A DNA stretch of 24,697 bases. Origin: PS1 clade bacterium (GTDB lineage: Bacteria > Pseudomonadota > Alphaproteobacteria > RS24). A model generated the notes under the pieces. The model saw only the letters and a program-made list of their open reading frames with translations. It did no database searches and had not been told where the DNA came from. The DNA lies in the NCBI GenBank assembly GCA_016779015.1, contig JADHOK010000009.1:1-24697 (forward strand). The letters run 5' to 3'. The position numbers and the translations under genes were made by a program. Positions 8,021 through 15,305 of this stretch are shown in pieces. How positions within the stretch are numbered: position 1 is the first letter of the stretch; each line of letters begins with the position of its first letter.

Positions 8021-9478
8021 CTAGTAATTGGGTGGCTCGACCCAGCTATAGCCCATGCTCTCGAGCATTTTGGCGACCGCCAGCGGGGTTTTATCCTCAT
8101 AGGCCGGGCCGATGACTTGCATGCCGAAAGGCAGGCCGTTTTGGTGTTTGCCCAATGGCACAACGGTTGACGGCAGGCCGCACAAAGTGGCGACCCCGGC
8201 CCAGAAGAAATTGTCGAAATAAGGCCGCTCAACGCCATTGACCTCAATGCGCCGCGCATGGAAATCGGGATTGTGGTCGTGTTTCATGGCGGTGCTCGGC
8301 GTCACCGGACACAGCAGCACATCGACCTTCTCGAACAGCGCGCGCCATGCCAAATCATATTTGGCTTTGCGGATATTGAGCTTCAGCCAGTCGCCATGGC
8401 TCAGCGTAATGCCGCGCGCTTGCATGATCGGCAATGTGGTGTCGTTGGGGTCAGCTGCGGCGACCACCTCTTTCATATTGTCGATAACCGCCTGCGGCAG
8501 GTCGGAACCGATAATCGCGCTGAGGCGCGTCATATAAGTCTGGAAATACTGCGGCATATCGAAATCGGGCTTTATCTCAGTCAGTTCGGCACCGGCTTTT
8601 TCAAGCGCTTTGCCGGCCGTCTCAATCGCCGCGCTAAAAGCACTTTCGACTTCGCAAGCTGCATCGGTGGGCCACAAGCCGACGCGCAACCCTTTGTGGG
8701 TCTGATGGCGCGGGCCTTGCAGTTGAATTTGCATGGCCTGACGCATCGGCCCGTCATCGAGGCCGACCGTTACATCGAGTGCCAGTTCGACGTCAGCGGC
8801 GCTATGGCCGAGCGGTCCGGCGACGGTCAGCTCGCTCGGCTCCCACGGTATGCCGTGGGGCGGCGGCACATGCCCACGCATCGGCACAATGCCGAATGTC
8901 GGCTTGTGACCGAACAGGCCACAAAAATGCGCCGGTGTGCGAATCGAGCCGCCAATATCGCTGCCATATTCGAGCGGCGTCATGCCTGCGGCCAGCGCCG
9001 CCGACGAGCCACCCGACGAGCCGCCCGGCGTGTGCTCGAGATTATGCGGGCTGTTGGTGGTGCCGTGCACCGCGTTATAGGTCTGGACGTCGCCGCCGGC
9101 GAGCGGCGCGTTGGTTTTTCCGAGAATAATGGCACCTGCTGCTTTAAGCCTTTGGGTGACCACCGCATCCTCGGTCGAAACATGGCCTTTCCATTCGGGG
9201 AAACCGGCATCGCAGGTCAAGCCTTCGACTTCGAACAGGTCTTTAATGGTCATCGGGACGCCATGCAGCGGACCATTGCTTTCGCCCTTGGCCAGCTTCT
9301 CATCGGCTGTATGCGCGTCCGCCATCGCCTCATCGAAACGCGAGGCGATAACCGCATTGATATCCGGATTGCGCTGATTAATGCGGTCGATGAAAAACTG
9401 CACTGTCTCGGCAGATGAAATATCGCCATTGGCAATTTTTTGGGCAATGGCAGTGGCAGAGAGTTTGTGTAGGTTCAT
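8021..9478 (-). CDS. Amidase (amidase-signature family)
   Basis: 485-residue hydrolase of the amidase-signature family, cleaving a carboxamide to acid and ammonia. The Ser-cisSer-Lys triad is visible: Lys in MTIKDLFEVEG, the first Ser in GGSSGGSSAALAAG, and the nucleophile region GSDIGGSIRTPAHFCG. The start MNLHKLSA at ATG 9478 is chosen because AGGAAG (9490-9485) lies six bases upstream. The frame stays open back to 10852, but that extension is the antisense of the neighbouring ligase and is rejected. No GatB or GatC is present, and the sequence looks like a stand-alone amidase rather than GatA. It is divergent from the acyl-CoA ligase, with a dyad between them. Substrate unknown. Confidence 0.93.
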   Translation of the reverse strand: MNLHKLSATAIAQKIANGDISSAETVQFFIDRINQRNPDINAVIASRFDEAMADAHTADEKLAKGESNGPLHGVPMTIKDLFEVEGLTCDAGFPEWKGHVSTEDAVVTQRLKAAGAIILGKTNAPLAGGDVQTYNAVHGTTNSPHNLEHTPGGSSGGSSAALAAGMTPLEYGSDIGGSIRTPAHFCGLFGHKPTFGIVPMRGHVPPPHGIPWEPSELTVAGPLGHSAADVELALDVTVGLDDGPMRQAMQIQLQGPRHQTHKGLRVGLWPTDAACEVESAFSAAIETAGKALEKAGAELTEIKPDFDMPQYFQTYMTRLSAIIGSDLPQAVIDNMKEVVAAADPNDTTLPIMQARGITLSHGDWLKLNIRKAKYDLAWRALFEKVDVLLCPVTPSTAMKHDHNPDFHARRIEVNGVERPYFDNFFWAGVATLCGLPSTVVPLGKHQNGLPFGMQVIGPAYEDKTPLAVAKMLESMGYSWVEPPNY

Positions 9479-9484
9479 TTTATT

Positions 9485-9490
9485 CTTCCT
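9485..9490 (-). promoter_or_regulatory. Ribosome binding site deciding the amidase start
   Basis: AGGAAG on the minus strand, six bases before ATG 9478. It rules out the very long upstream open frame as the true N-terminus. Confidence 0.7.
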
Positions 9491-9503
9491 ATGGACAAGG
9501 CGC

Positions 9504-9526
9504 GGCGCTTTGGGCAAATTAGCGCC
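9504..9526. repeat. Inverted repeat between the divergent amidase and ligase genes
   Basis: GGCGCT (9504-9509) and AGCGCC (9521-9526) form perfect 6-bp arms around an 11-base spacer, which itself contains a smaller TTTG-GG-CAAA dyad. Its position midway in the 87-base divergent gap suggests an operator. No promoter hexamers could be matched confidently on either side. Confidence 0.5.
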
Positions 9527-9553
9527 AGTTATTTGAAAATCGTGTTGAACGAT

Positions 9554-9561
9554 AGGGAGGA
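9554..9561 (+). promoter_or_regulatory. Ribosome binding site deciding the AlkK/DmdB-like ligase start
   Basis: AGGGAGGA immediately upstream of ATG 9566. It selects this start over the in-frame ATG at 9491, which is not preceded by a ribosome site. Confidence 0.75.
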
Positions 9562-9565
9562 AATT

Positions 9566-11209
9566 ATGTTCGGTCAAATGCAAGATATGCAACTCCAGAT
9601 GAATCGCATTCTGGACCACGCCATGGTCAATCACGGCGAGCGCGAGATTGTATCGCGTCTGGTGGAAGGCAATATTCACCGCGAGACTTATGCTGAGCTG
9701 CATTTGCGCGCGCGTAAATTGTCGCAATCGCTGAAAAACCTTGGCATGGGCGAACAAGATGTTATCGCCACATTGGCTTGGAACACGCACCGCCATATCG
9801 AGGCTTGGTACGGTATTACCGGCGTCGGCGGTGTTTACCACACGCTGAACCCGCGCCTCTTCCCCGAACAGCTGGTCTATATTATCAACCACGCCGAAGA
9901 CAAAATGATCTTCACGGATTTGACTTTTGTGCCGGTGCTGGAAGGCATTGAAGACCAATTGCCGAATGTCAAAGGCATTATCATCATGACCGATGCCGGC
10001 AATATGCCGGAAACCAGCCTGAAAAATGTGCATTGCTATGAAGACCTGATTGACGGCCAAAATGGCGATTATAATTGGGTGGACGTAGACGAGCGCGCGC
10101 CGTGCGGCATTTGCTATACGTCCGGCACAACGGGCAATCCGAAAGGCGTTTGCTATACACACCGCTCCAATGTGCTGCATACTCTGGTTGGCAATGGCGC
10201 TGATGTGATGGGGCTGAAAAGCACCGACAGCATTATGCCGGTGGTGCCGATGTTCCACGCCAATGCTTGGGGCCTGGCGTTGAGTGCGCCGGCTGCCGGT
10301 TCGAAAATCGTCAATCCCGGCCCGAATATGGACGGCGAGAGCATTTATCAATTGCTGACCGAGGAGGATGTAACCTTCACCGCCGCGGTGCCGACCGTAT
10401 GGCTGATGTTGCTGCAGCATATGGAAGCCAATAATTTGAAATTGCCGATGCTGCGAGATGTGACCATTGGCGGTTCCGCCGTGCCGCGCGTCATGCTTGA
10501 GAAATTCGAGCGCGATTATGATGTTTCGGTGAAACACGCTTGGGGCATGACCGAATTGTCGCCGCTCGGCACCATTGCCAGCTTCAAGTCGGGCATGGAG
10601 AATATGAACTTCGACCAGCAAATGGATGTGAAGGTCAAACAAGGCCGCGCACCGTTTGGAGTGGAAATGAAAATCACCGATGATGACGGCAATGAGCTGC
10701 CGCGCGACGGCAAGGCGTTTGGCCATTTGATGGTGCGCGGGCCGTTTATTGTCGGCGAATATATCAAAGGCGATGGCGGTCAAATTCTCGATGAAAACGG
10801 CTTTTTCGACACCGGTGATGTGGCGACGATTGACGAGCTGGGCTTTATGCAAATTACCGACCGCTCAAAGGACGTTATCAAATCGGGCGGCGAATGGATT
10901 TCGTCGATTGAGATTGAAAATGTCGCTGTCGGCTGCGAGGGCGTGTTGGAAGCCGCCGTTATCGGCCTGCCGCATCCGAAATGGGACGAGCGCCCGCTGC
11001 TCATCATTGTGAAAGACGAAGGTGCTGAGGTTAGCAAAGAAGATGTGCTGGCCTATCTGGACGGCAAGATTACCAAATGGTGGATGCCGGATGATGTGAC
11101 CTTTGTCGATGAAATTCCGCATACCGCAACGGGTAAAATCCAAAAGCTGACACTGCGTGACCAGTTTGCCGAGTATAAATTGCCGACCGCTGAAAGCGCG
11201 GCGGTGTAA
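9566..11209 (+). CDS. Acyl-CoA ligase, AlkK/DmdB-like (AMP-forming)
   Basis: 547-residue member of the ANL superfamily that activates a carboxylic acid through an acyl-adenylate to the CoA thioester. Key motifs are the P-loop YTSGTTGNPKG (about residues 188-198), GMTELSP (about 327-333), FDTGDVATIDE (about 415), the hinge region RSKDVIKSGGEWISS (about 433) and the catalytic lysine in TGKIQK (about 522). Overall character (GEWISS hinge, KWWMPD near the C-terminus) matches the medium-chain AlkK-like group, which also contains 3-methylmercaptopropionate-CoA ligases (DmdB). The start at 9566 follows a strong ribosome site. Substrate cannot be fixed, and no dmdA, dmdC or dmdD is seen nearby. The DUF1499 gene follows after 17 bases. 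Confidence 0.94.
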   Translation: MFGQMQDMQLQMNRILDHAMVNHGEREIVSRLVEGNIHRETYAELHLRARKLSQSLKNLGMGEQDVIATLAWNTHRHIEAWYGITGVGGVYHTLNPRLFPEQLVYIINHAEDKMIFTDLTFVPVLEGIEDQLPNVKGIIIMTDAGNMPETSLKNVHCYEDLIDGQNGDYNWVDVDERAPCGICYTSGTTGNPKGVCYTHRSNVLHTLVGNGADVMGLKSTDSIMPVVPMFHANAWGLALSAPAAGSKIVNPGPNMDGESIYQLLTEEDVTFTAAVPTVWLMLLQHMEANNLKLPMLRDVTIGGSAVPRVMLEKFERDYDVSVKHAWGMTELSPLGTIASFKSGMENMNFDQQMDVKVKQGRAPFGVEMKITDDDGNELPRDGKAFGHLMVRGPFIVGEYIKGDGGQILDENGFFDTGDVATIDELGFMQITDRSKDVIKSGGEWISSIEIENVAVGCEGVLEAAVIGLPHPKWDERPLLIIVKDEGAEVSKEDVLAYLDGKITKWWMPDDVTFVDEIPHTATGKIQKLTLRDQFAEYKLPTAESAAV

Positions 11210-11226
11210 CGTTCGGCATTACCGCA

Positions 11227-11934
11227 ATGGCTGTCGCCCAATGGGCTTATGTGATTTCACTGCTGGCCGGCGGTATGGTGCTGGCCGCTATGGCGGCGCT
11301 GCGTCTGGCCTTGGTCGATTACAAGCTGCCGGTGCTGATGATACTGATAGCCTCGCTCATGGCTTTCATCGCGCTGCTGATGACCGTGGGGGCGCTGGTA
11401 TTCGGGCAAGTCAGCCAGCTCAATCTGCAACGGGTGATTATCGCGTTGGTCTTGTCAGCGGGTATTTTTGTGCCGGTATTTATGGCCGGTCGCGCGCTGG
11501 AAGGCATACCGTTAGTAAATGATATTATGACCGATACGGATAATCCGCCGCAATATGCAGTGGCACCGACGGTCAGAAAGTCTTTCGACAATAGCCTTGA
11601 GCTATCGGCGGCAGCTCTCGAAAAGCACCGCGAGCATTATGGCGATATGGTGCCGCTCATGCTCGACGGTGCGCCCGCCACGCATTTCGACACAGTGGAA
11701 GCGCTGGTGCGCGACCGCGGTTGGAAAGTGCTTTCGGCAGATAAAGAAAAGGGCACGGTCGAAGCGACGGTGATAACGCCGCTTTTTGGTTTTAAGGATG
11801 ATGTGATTATTCGACTGAGCGAAGCGGGTGACAAGACGCGCGTCGATATGCGCTCGGCGTCGCGTCAAGGCCGCTCCGATTATAGGGTCAATGCCACGCG
11901 CATTAACGACTTCTTCGAAGACTTATCGAACTGA
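11227..11934 (+). CDS. DUF1499 domain membrane protein
   Basis: 235-residue protein of unknown function. Three hydrophobic segments (about residues 5-25, 35-60 and 68-86) precede a soluble DUF1499 domain. Diagnostic segments are DTVEALVRDRGWKV, GTVEATVITPLFGFKDDVII and RVDMRSASRQGRSDYRVNA near the C-terminus. The family is widespread in proteobacteria, in some cases as a membrane-attached soluble domain; no reaction is established. The start has no clear Shine-Dalgarno, and the gene sits 17 bases after the ligase stop, so translation may depend on readthrough coupling. Its TGA stop is directly adjacent to the stop of the convergent MBL-fold gene. Confidence 0.85.
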   Translation: MAVAQWAYVISLLAGGMVLAAMAALRLALVDYKLPVLMILIASLMAFIALLMTVGALVFGQVSQLNLQRVIIALVLSAGIFVPVFMAGRALEGIPLVNDIMTDTDNPPQYAVAPTVRKSFDNSLELSAAALEKHREHYGDMVPLMLDGAPATHFDTVEALVRDRGWKVLSADKEKGTVEATVITPLFGFKDDVIIRLSEAGDKTRVDMRSASRQGRSDYRVNATRINDFFEDLSN

Positions 11935-12831
11935 TTAGCTGAGACTGTATTGGCTATCGAGGCCGGGCTGGCCGTCGCACGACACCAGACCGCGCGTCGT
12001 TAAATCTTGCATATGCGCCAGTACAGATAGGGCGGCGGCCGGGTGCAGCCGCTTGTCGACATCGGCATACATCACCTCGACCATTTTGCGAATATCGCTA
12101 TCGCCGGCTTCAAGGCGCGCCATGACTTGCGCCTCGCGGGCGCGACGATGCTCGATATAAGCGCGGACAAAGTCCTGCGGGTCTTCGATGCAAGTGCCGT
12201 GGGTCGGCCAATAGACTTTGTCATCGCGCGCCAGCAGCACATCCAGCGAGGCCATGTAATCGGTCATATTACCGTCGGGCGGGGCGATGACGGTGGTTGA
12301 CCAGCCCATTACATGATCGCCCGAAAACAGGGCTTTTTCTTCGCAAAGCGCGTAGCACATATGGCCCGACATATGGCCGGGGGTGAAGACGCATTCCAGC
12401 GTCCAGTCATCGCCTTTAATGAGGTCGCCATGCGCAACGATATGGTCGGGCGCGAAATCCTCATCCGCACCTTCTTCGAGACGCGGCCCGTCAAATGCTT
12501 CAACCTCTCCCGGCGCATGGGCATATATCGTCGCGCCGGTGCGCGCTTTCAGCGGCATGGCGAGCGGCGAATGGTCGAGATGGGTATGAGTGATAACGAT
12601 ATGGCTGACCCTCTCATCCGGCTCCAGTGCCGCGATAATGGCATCGAGATGCGCATCATCCAGCGGCCCGGGGTCAATGACTGCAACATTGCCATTGCCG
12701 ATAATATAGGTGCCGGTGCCGGTATAGGTGAACGGGCCCGGATTATTGCAAATGACGCGGCGGATGAGCGGGCTCAACCGATCGCAGCGGCCATATTCAA
12801 AATCAAACTCGGTGACAAAAGGAATTGCCAT
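11935..12831 (-). CDS. MBL-fold metallo-hydrolase (LACTB2-like)
   Basis: 298-residue metallo-beta-lactamase-fold hydrolase. The di-metal site is complete: HTHLDH (His82, His84, Asp86, His87), TPGHMSGH with His153, SGDH with Asp172, and a late PTHG. The C-terminal ~60 residues look like the winged-helix tail of the LACTB2/RNase Z-related group. Members act on diverse esters or thioesters, or on RNA; the physiological substrate here is unknown. ATG 12831 is preceded by GGAGAG. The convergent arrangement with DUF1499 has no intergenic base, so the two transcripts must overlap at their 3' ends. Confidence 0.92.
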   Translation of the reverse strand: MAIPFVTEFDFEYGRCDRLSPLIRRVICNNPGPFTYTGTGTYIIGNGNVAVIDPGPLDDAHLDAIIAALEPDERVSHIVITHTHLDHSPLAMPLKARTGATIYAHAPGEVEAFDGPRLEEGADEDFAPDHIVAHGDLIKGDDWTLECVFTPGHMSGHMCYALCEEKALFSGDHVMGWSTTVIAPPDGNMTDYMASLDVLLARDDKVYWPTHGTCIEDPQDFVRAYIEHRRAREAQVMARLEAGDSDIRKMVEVMYADVDKRLHPAAALSVLAHMQDLTTRGLVSCDGQPGLDSQYSLS

Positions 12832-12902
12832 AATGCTCTCCAGCGCTTTTCTGCTATCGGCTTTTGTAGCATGATGATGGCTTAAAGTCTTGAAGGAGCT
12901 TC

Positions 12903-13007
12903 ATGATGCGCGCTTCCCGATTGGTGCAAAAATATCTTGCGCGAGGGGGGCTATCGCGCCAGAGTTTCACAAGCTTCATAAGTTTCAGGGGAGGAAACCA
13001 TGGATAA
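12903..13007 (+). CDS. Possible leader ORF upstream of the DUF4345-like gene
   Basis: A 34-codon frame (MMRASRLVQKYLARGG and onward) begins at ATG 12903, or at ATG 12906 with better spacing, after AAGGAG at 12893-12898. It ends at TAA 13005-13007, overlapping the first 8 bases of the downstream gene, whose own ribosome site GGGGAGGA lies inside it. The product is small, basic and unrecognised. The arrangement fits translational coupling or a leader peptide. It could also be chance, since the flanking gap is only 168 bases and no homologue can be checked. Confidence 0.35.
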   Translation: MMRASRLVQKYLARGGLSRQSFTSFISFRGGNHG

Positions 13008-13371
13008 AGTAATTCGGATATTAGCCATTATCGGGGCCTTGCCGCTCGCTTTTGTCGGCTTGCGGTGGATTGTTGACCCGAGCGGCGCGGCTGAAGGCCT
13101 GCAAATGATTTACATGGAAGGCGCGGCGCGCAATTCGCAAATCGGTGATTTGACGGCGTTCTTCATTGGCATGTCGGGCTTCGCGCTTTACGGTATCCTC
13201 AAGCAAAAAGCCGATTTCATCTATGCGGCGACGATTTTGCTGGGGGGAACCGCGGTGTGGCGTGTCCTCGCCGGTGTGGTGCATGACGCGCCAACCGTCT
13301 GGTCTTTTGTGGCCATTGAAGTGGTCACATCAGCCATTTGGGTGGCGCATGCGCGCACGCTGAAAAGTTGA
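13000..13371 (+). CDS. Small four-helix membrane protein, DUF4345-like
   Basis: 123-residue hydrophobic protein with about four membrane segments (near residues 5-25, 50-65, 72-92 and 98-117). The pattern of an early LAFVGLRWIVDP, a central GDLTAFFIGMSGFALYG and a glycine-rich ILLGGTAVWRVLAG resembles DUF4345 proteins, whose function is unknown. The ATG at 13000 has a very strong ribosome site (GGGGAGGA, 12988-12995). It may be coupled to a short ORF starting at 12903. tRNA-Pro lies 10 bases downstream on the opposite strand. Confidence 0.75.
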   Translation: MDKVIRILAIIGALPLAFVGLRWIVDPSGAAEGLQMIYMEGAARNSQIGDLTAFFIGMSGFALYGILKQKADFIYAATILLGGTAVWRVLAGVVHDAPTVWSFVAIEVVTSAIWVAHARTLKS

Positions 13372-13381
13372 GTTTTGTGAG

Positions 13382-13458
13382 TGGTCGGAGTGGCAGGATT
13401 TGAACCTGCGACCCCCTCGTCCCGAACGAGGTGCGCTACCAGGCTGCGCCACACTCCG
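13382..13458 (-). tRNA. tRNA-Pro (anticodon CGG)
   Basis: 77-base cloverleaf on the minus strand. The acceptor CGGAGTG pairs with CACTCCG, D-stem GCGC with GCGC, anticodon stem CCTCG with CGAGG around loop TTCGGGA, and T-stem GCAGG with CCTGC around TTCAAAT. The anticodon CGG is at 13424-13422. Discriminator A and a genomically encoded CCA (13384-13382) follow. It reads proline codon CCG, which is frequent in the neighbouring genes. Confidence 0.98.
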
Positions 13459-13471
13459 ATAAAGTGCAGTC

Positions 13472-13500
13472 TATATAGCCAAGCCCTGACAGGCTGGCAA
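13472..13500 (-). promoter_or_regulatory. Promoter of tRNA-Pro
   Basis: Minus strand TTGCCA (13500-13495), a 17-base spacer, then TATATA (13477-13472). The expected transcription start falls a few bases before the tRNA 5' end at 13458. This is the best consensus match in the window. Confidence 0.7.
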
Positions 13501-13534
13501 ACGAAAAAACCATAGGGTTTCAGGAGCAAGAATA

Positions 13535-14623
13535 ATGTCCGAGGCAATTGAGAAAACATCAAAAAAACGTCCCATATTGGCTGTCGTGAGCGGCGTTGCG
13601 GCTCTGATATTGGGCTATTTACTGCTCTGGCCGGTGCCGTTTGACCCGCTTGTGGGGCCGCCGCGCGACACCAATCCGGCGGGCACGGGTGTGTTCTTGA
13701 AAAATAACCGGCTTGCGGCTGCCGAAAGGCTGGTCTCCGGCGAAGGCCCCGAAGCGGTGGCGTTTGACCGTCGCGGGCGGCTTTATACCGGCCTTGCCAA
13801 TGGCGATATTGTGCGCATGGGCGCGGGCGATGAAAAACAAGTGCTGGCCAATACAGGTGGGCGTCCGTTGGGGCTGAAATTCGACGCCGCCGGTAATCTG
13901 GTGATCGCCGATGCCTTTAAAGGTCTTATTGCCATGGCTCCTGACGGCACCATCAGCACATTGGCGACCCATCACGAAGGCGAGCGGATGATATTTGTCG
14001 ATGACCTCGCTATCGCCTCCGACGGCAAGATTTATTTCTCCGATGCGACGCGGCGTCATGAATATGGCCACGATATTTTGGAAGTGTTCGAGCTGCGCCC
14101 GACCGGTCGCCTGATGGTCTATGACCCGAAAACCGACACTGTTGCGATGCTGCTCGACAATCTTTATTTCGCCAATGGTATTGCGCTGAGCGTTACTGAG
14201 GATTTTGTATTGGTCAATGAAACCCACAACCACCGCATTATTCGCTATTGGCTGAGCGGGTCGAAAGCCGGTAGCGCCGATGTGTTTGCCGAAAACCTGC
14301 CGGCGTTTCTCGACAATGTGACAACCGCGTCTGATGGCGGTTTCTGGGTCGCCGGTGTGGCGCCGCGCACCGATGGGCTGGACGCGCTGGTGGCGCGCCC
14401 GTTTATGCGCAAAGTGCTGTGGCGGTTTATGGAGGCCACCGGTTTCAGTCCGGTGACGCTGCATAGCTATGCGTTTAAAATGTCGTCAAATGGCGAGGTG
14501 TTGGCTTCCTTGGAAGATGATAGTGGGCATATTTACATGATGACCAGCGTCATCGAACACGATGGCAAGCTCTATCTCGGCAGTCTCATCAATGACGCGA
14601 TTGGCGTAATTGACGCACCGTAA
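13535..14623 (+). CDS. Membrane-anchored SMP-30/strictosidine-synthase-like beta-propeller protein
   Basis: 362-residue protein with one N-terminal membrane segment (about residues 13-31) and a six-bladed beta-propeller body of the strictosidine synthase/APMAP and SMP-30 type. Diagnostic stretches include GPEAVAFDRRGRLYTGLANG, FVDDLAIASDGKIYFSDA, LYFANGIALS and VLVNETHNHRIIRYWL. Related enzymes hydrolyse lactones or esters using a central divalent metal, but many homologues have no assigned reaction. The anchor suggests a periplasmic-facing propeller. ATG 13535 follows AGGAG (13522-13526). No partner gene is evident; tRNA-Gln follows on the same strand 53 bases later. Confidence 0.88.
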   Translation: MSEAIEKTSKKRPILAVVSGVAALILGYLLLWPVPFDPLVGPPRDTNPAGTGVFLKNNRLAAAERLVSGEGPEAVAFDRRGRLYTGLANGDIVRMGAGDEKQVLANTGGRPLGLKFDAAGNLVIADAFKGLIAMAPDGTISTLATHHEGERMIFVDDLAIASDGKIYFSDATRRHEYGHDILEVFELRPTGRLMVYDPKTDTVAMLLDNLYFANGIALSVTEDFVLVNETHNHRIIRYWLSGSKAGSADVFAENLPAFLDNVTTASDGGFWVAGVAPRTDGLDALVARPFMRKVLWRFMEATGFSPVTLHSYAFKMSSNGEVLASLEDDSGHIYMMTSVIEHDGKLYLGSLINDAIGVIDAP

Positions 14624-14637
14624 AGCGAATTAGGGGC

Positions 14638-14666
14638 TAGACCGCGCCCGCGTTTTTAACTATTTT
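14638..14666 (+). promoter_or_regulatory. Putative promoter of tRNA-Gln
   Basis: TAGACC (14638-14643), a 17-base spacer, TATTTT (14661-14666), ten bases before the tRNA 5' end. Each hexamer matches four of six consensus positions. Position relative to the tRNA is the main support. Confidence 0.4.
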
Positions 14667-14676
14667 CCGGCTCAGT

Positions 14677-14751
14677 TGGGGTGTAGCCAAGTGGTAAGGC
14701 ACCGGTTTTTGGTATCGGCATGCGTAGGTTCGAATCCTACCACCCCAGCCA
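14677..14751 (+). tRNA. tRNA-Gln (anticodon TTG)
   Basis: 75-base cloverleaf. Acceptor TGGGGTG pairs with CACCCCA; D-stem GCC with GGC; anticodon stem CCGGT with ATCGG (one G-U pair) around loop TTTTGGT; T-stem GTAGG with CCTAC around TTCGAAT. The anticodon TTG is at 14709-14711, with discriminator G and encoded CCA (14749-14751). It closely resembles E. coli tRNA-Gln. The convergent carbonic anhydrase stop lies only 4 bases beyond. Confidence 0.98.
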
Positions 14752-14755
14752 CTCT

Positions 14756-15292
14756 TCAGTCTTTTGGCAAAAAACCCGCTTCGCGAAGCTGTTCTTCGCT
14801 GATGCGGTGGATGCCTTGCGCGTAATTTTTGGCGTTTTGCGCGTAAAAAGCCGCATTCATCGCATTGGCCGCGCCGCTATCGCGTGTCTTCACCAGTTTG
14901 GCCGGACTGCCCGCAATGATGGAGTTATCGGGAATCACACTGCCTTGTGTGACGATAGAATGACCGGCGACAATGCAATTATCGCCAATCACCGCGCCAT
15001 CCATCACCGTTGCATTGATGCCGATAAGACATTTATTGCCGACCGTGCAGCCATGCATGGTGACGTGGTGGGTGATGGAACAGTCATCGCCGATAATCGT
15101 CGGCGTCGTCGCGCCAACATGAATCATCGCGAAATCTTGGATATTGGTGCGCGCGCCAATCTCGATATGAAACATCTCGCTGCGCATCACTACATGCGGC
15201 CACACCGAACTGTCGGGGCCGATGGAGACGTGGCCGAATATCAGCGCCGTTTTGTGTATCCAAGCGCTATCGTCAATATTCAACCGGTCCAT
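14756..15292 (-). CDS. Gamma-class carbonic anhydrase family protein (left-handed beta-helix)
   Basis: 178-residue hexapeptide-repeat protein of the YrdA/PaaY/gamma-carbonic anhydrase group. Metal ligands are His58 (MIHVG), His75 and His80 in THHVTMHGC. Repeats such as CTVGNKCLIGINATVMDGAV give the beta-helix. Members may hydrate CO2 or serve as metal-binding acyltransferase-like proteins. I chose ATG 15292 because GGAG (15302-15299) sits six bases upstream. ATG 15304, one base after the upstream gene's stop, is the alternative. The longer open frame to 15370 runs back inside that gene. Expected to be cotranscribed with the CDP-alcohol phosphatidyltransferase and nitronate monooxygenase genes. 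Confidence 0.92.
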   Translation of the reverse strand: MDRLNIDDSAWIHKTALIFGHVSIGPDSSVWPHVVMRSEMFHIEIGARTNIQDFAMIHVGATTPTIIGDDCSITHHVTMHGCTVGNKCLIGINATVMDGAVIGDNCIVAGHSIVTQGSVIPDNSIIAGSPAKLVKTRDSGAANAMNAAFYAQNAKNYAQGIHRISEEQLREAGFLPKD

Positions 15293-15298
15293 ATTACG

Positions 15299-15302
15299 CT
15301 CC
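15299..15302 (-). promoter_or_regulatory. Ribosome binding site for the gamma-carbonic anhydrase start
   Basis: GGAG, six bases before ATG 15292. It favours this start over ATG 15304, of which it forms part of the first two codons. Confidence 0.5.
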
Positions 15303-15305
15303 ATT

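Noticed and set aside
8258..9418. 386-codon open frame antisense to the amidase
   Set aside because: Product rich in Arg and His with no domain pattern; the opposite strand encodes a clear amidase with its catalytic triad. It is a composition-driven shadow frame.
9479..10852. N-terminal extension of the amidase frame to 943 residues
   Set aside because: The extra ~458 codons lie antisense to the acyl-CoA ligase, lack recognisable protein character, and a good ribosome site fixes the start at 9478.
13619..14464. 281-codon minus-strand frame opposite the beta-propeller gene
   Set aside because: Arg/Gln/His-rich shadow translation; the plus strand carries conserved propeller motifs.
14778..14789. 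GCTTCGCGAAGC palindrome as a strong terminator
   Set aside because: It lies in carbonic anhydrase coding sequence and a hairpin with a realistic loop has only 4 stem pairs, so it was not listed as a terminator, only mentioned as a lead.
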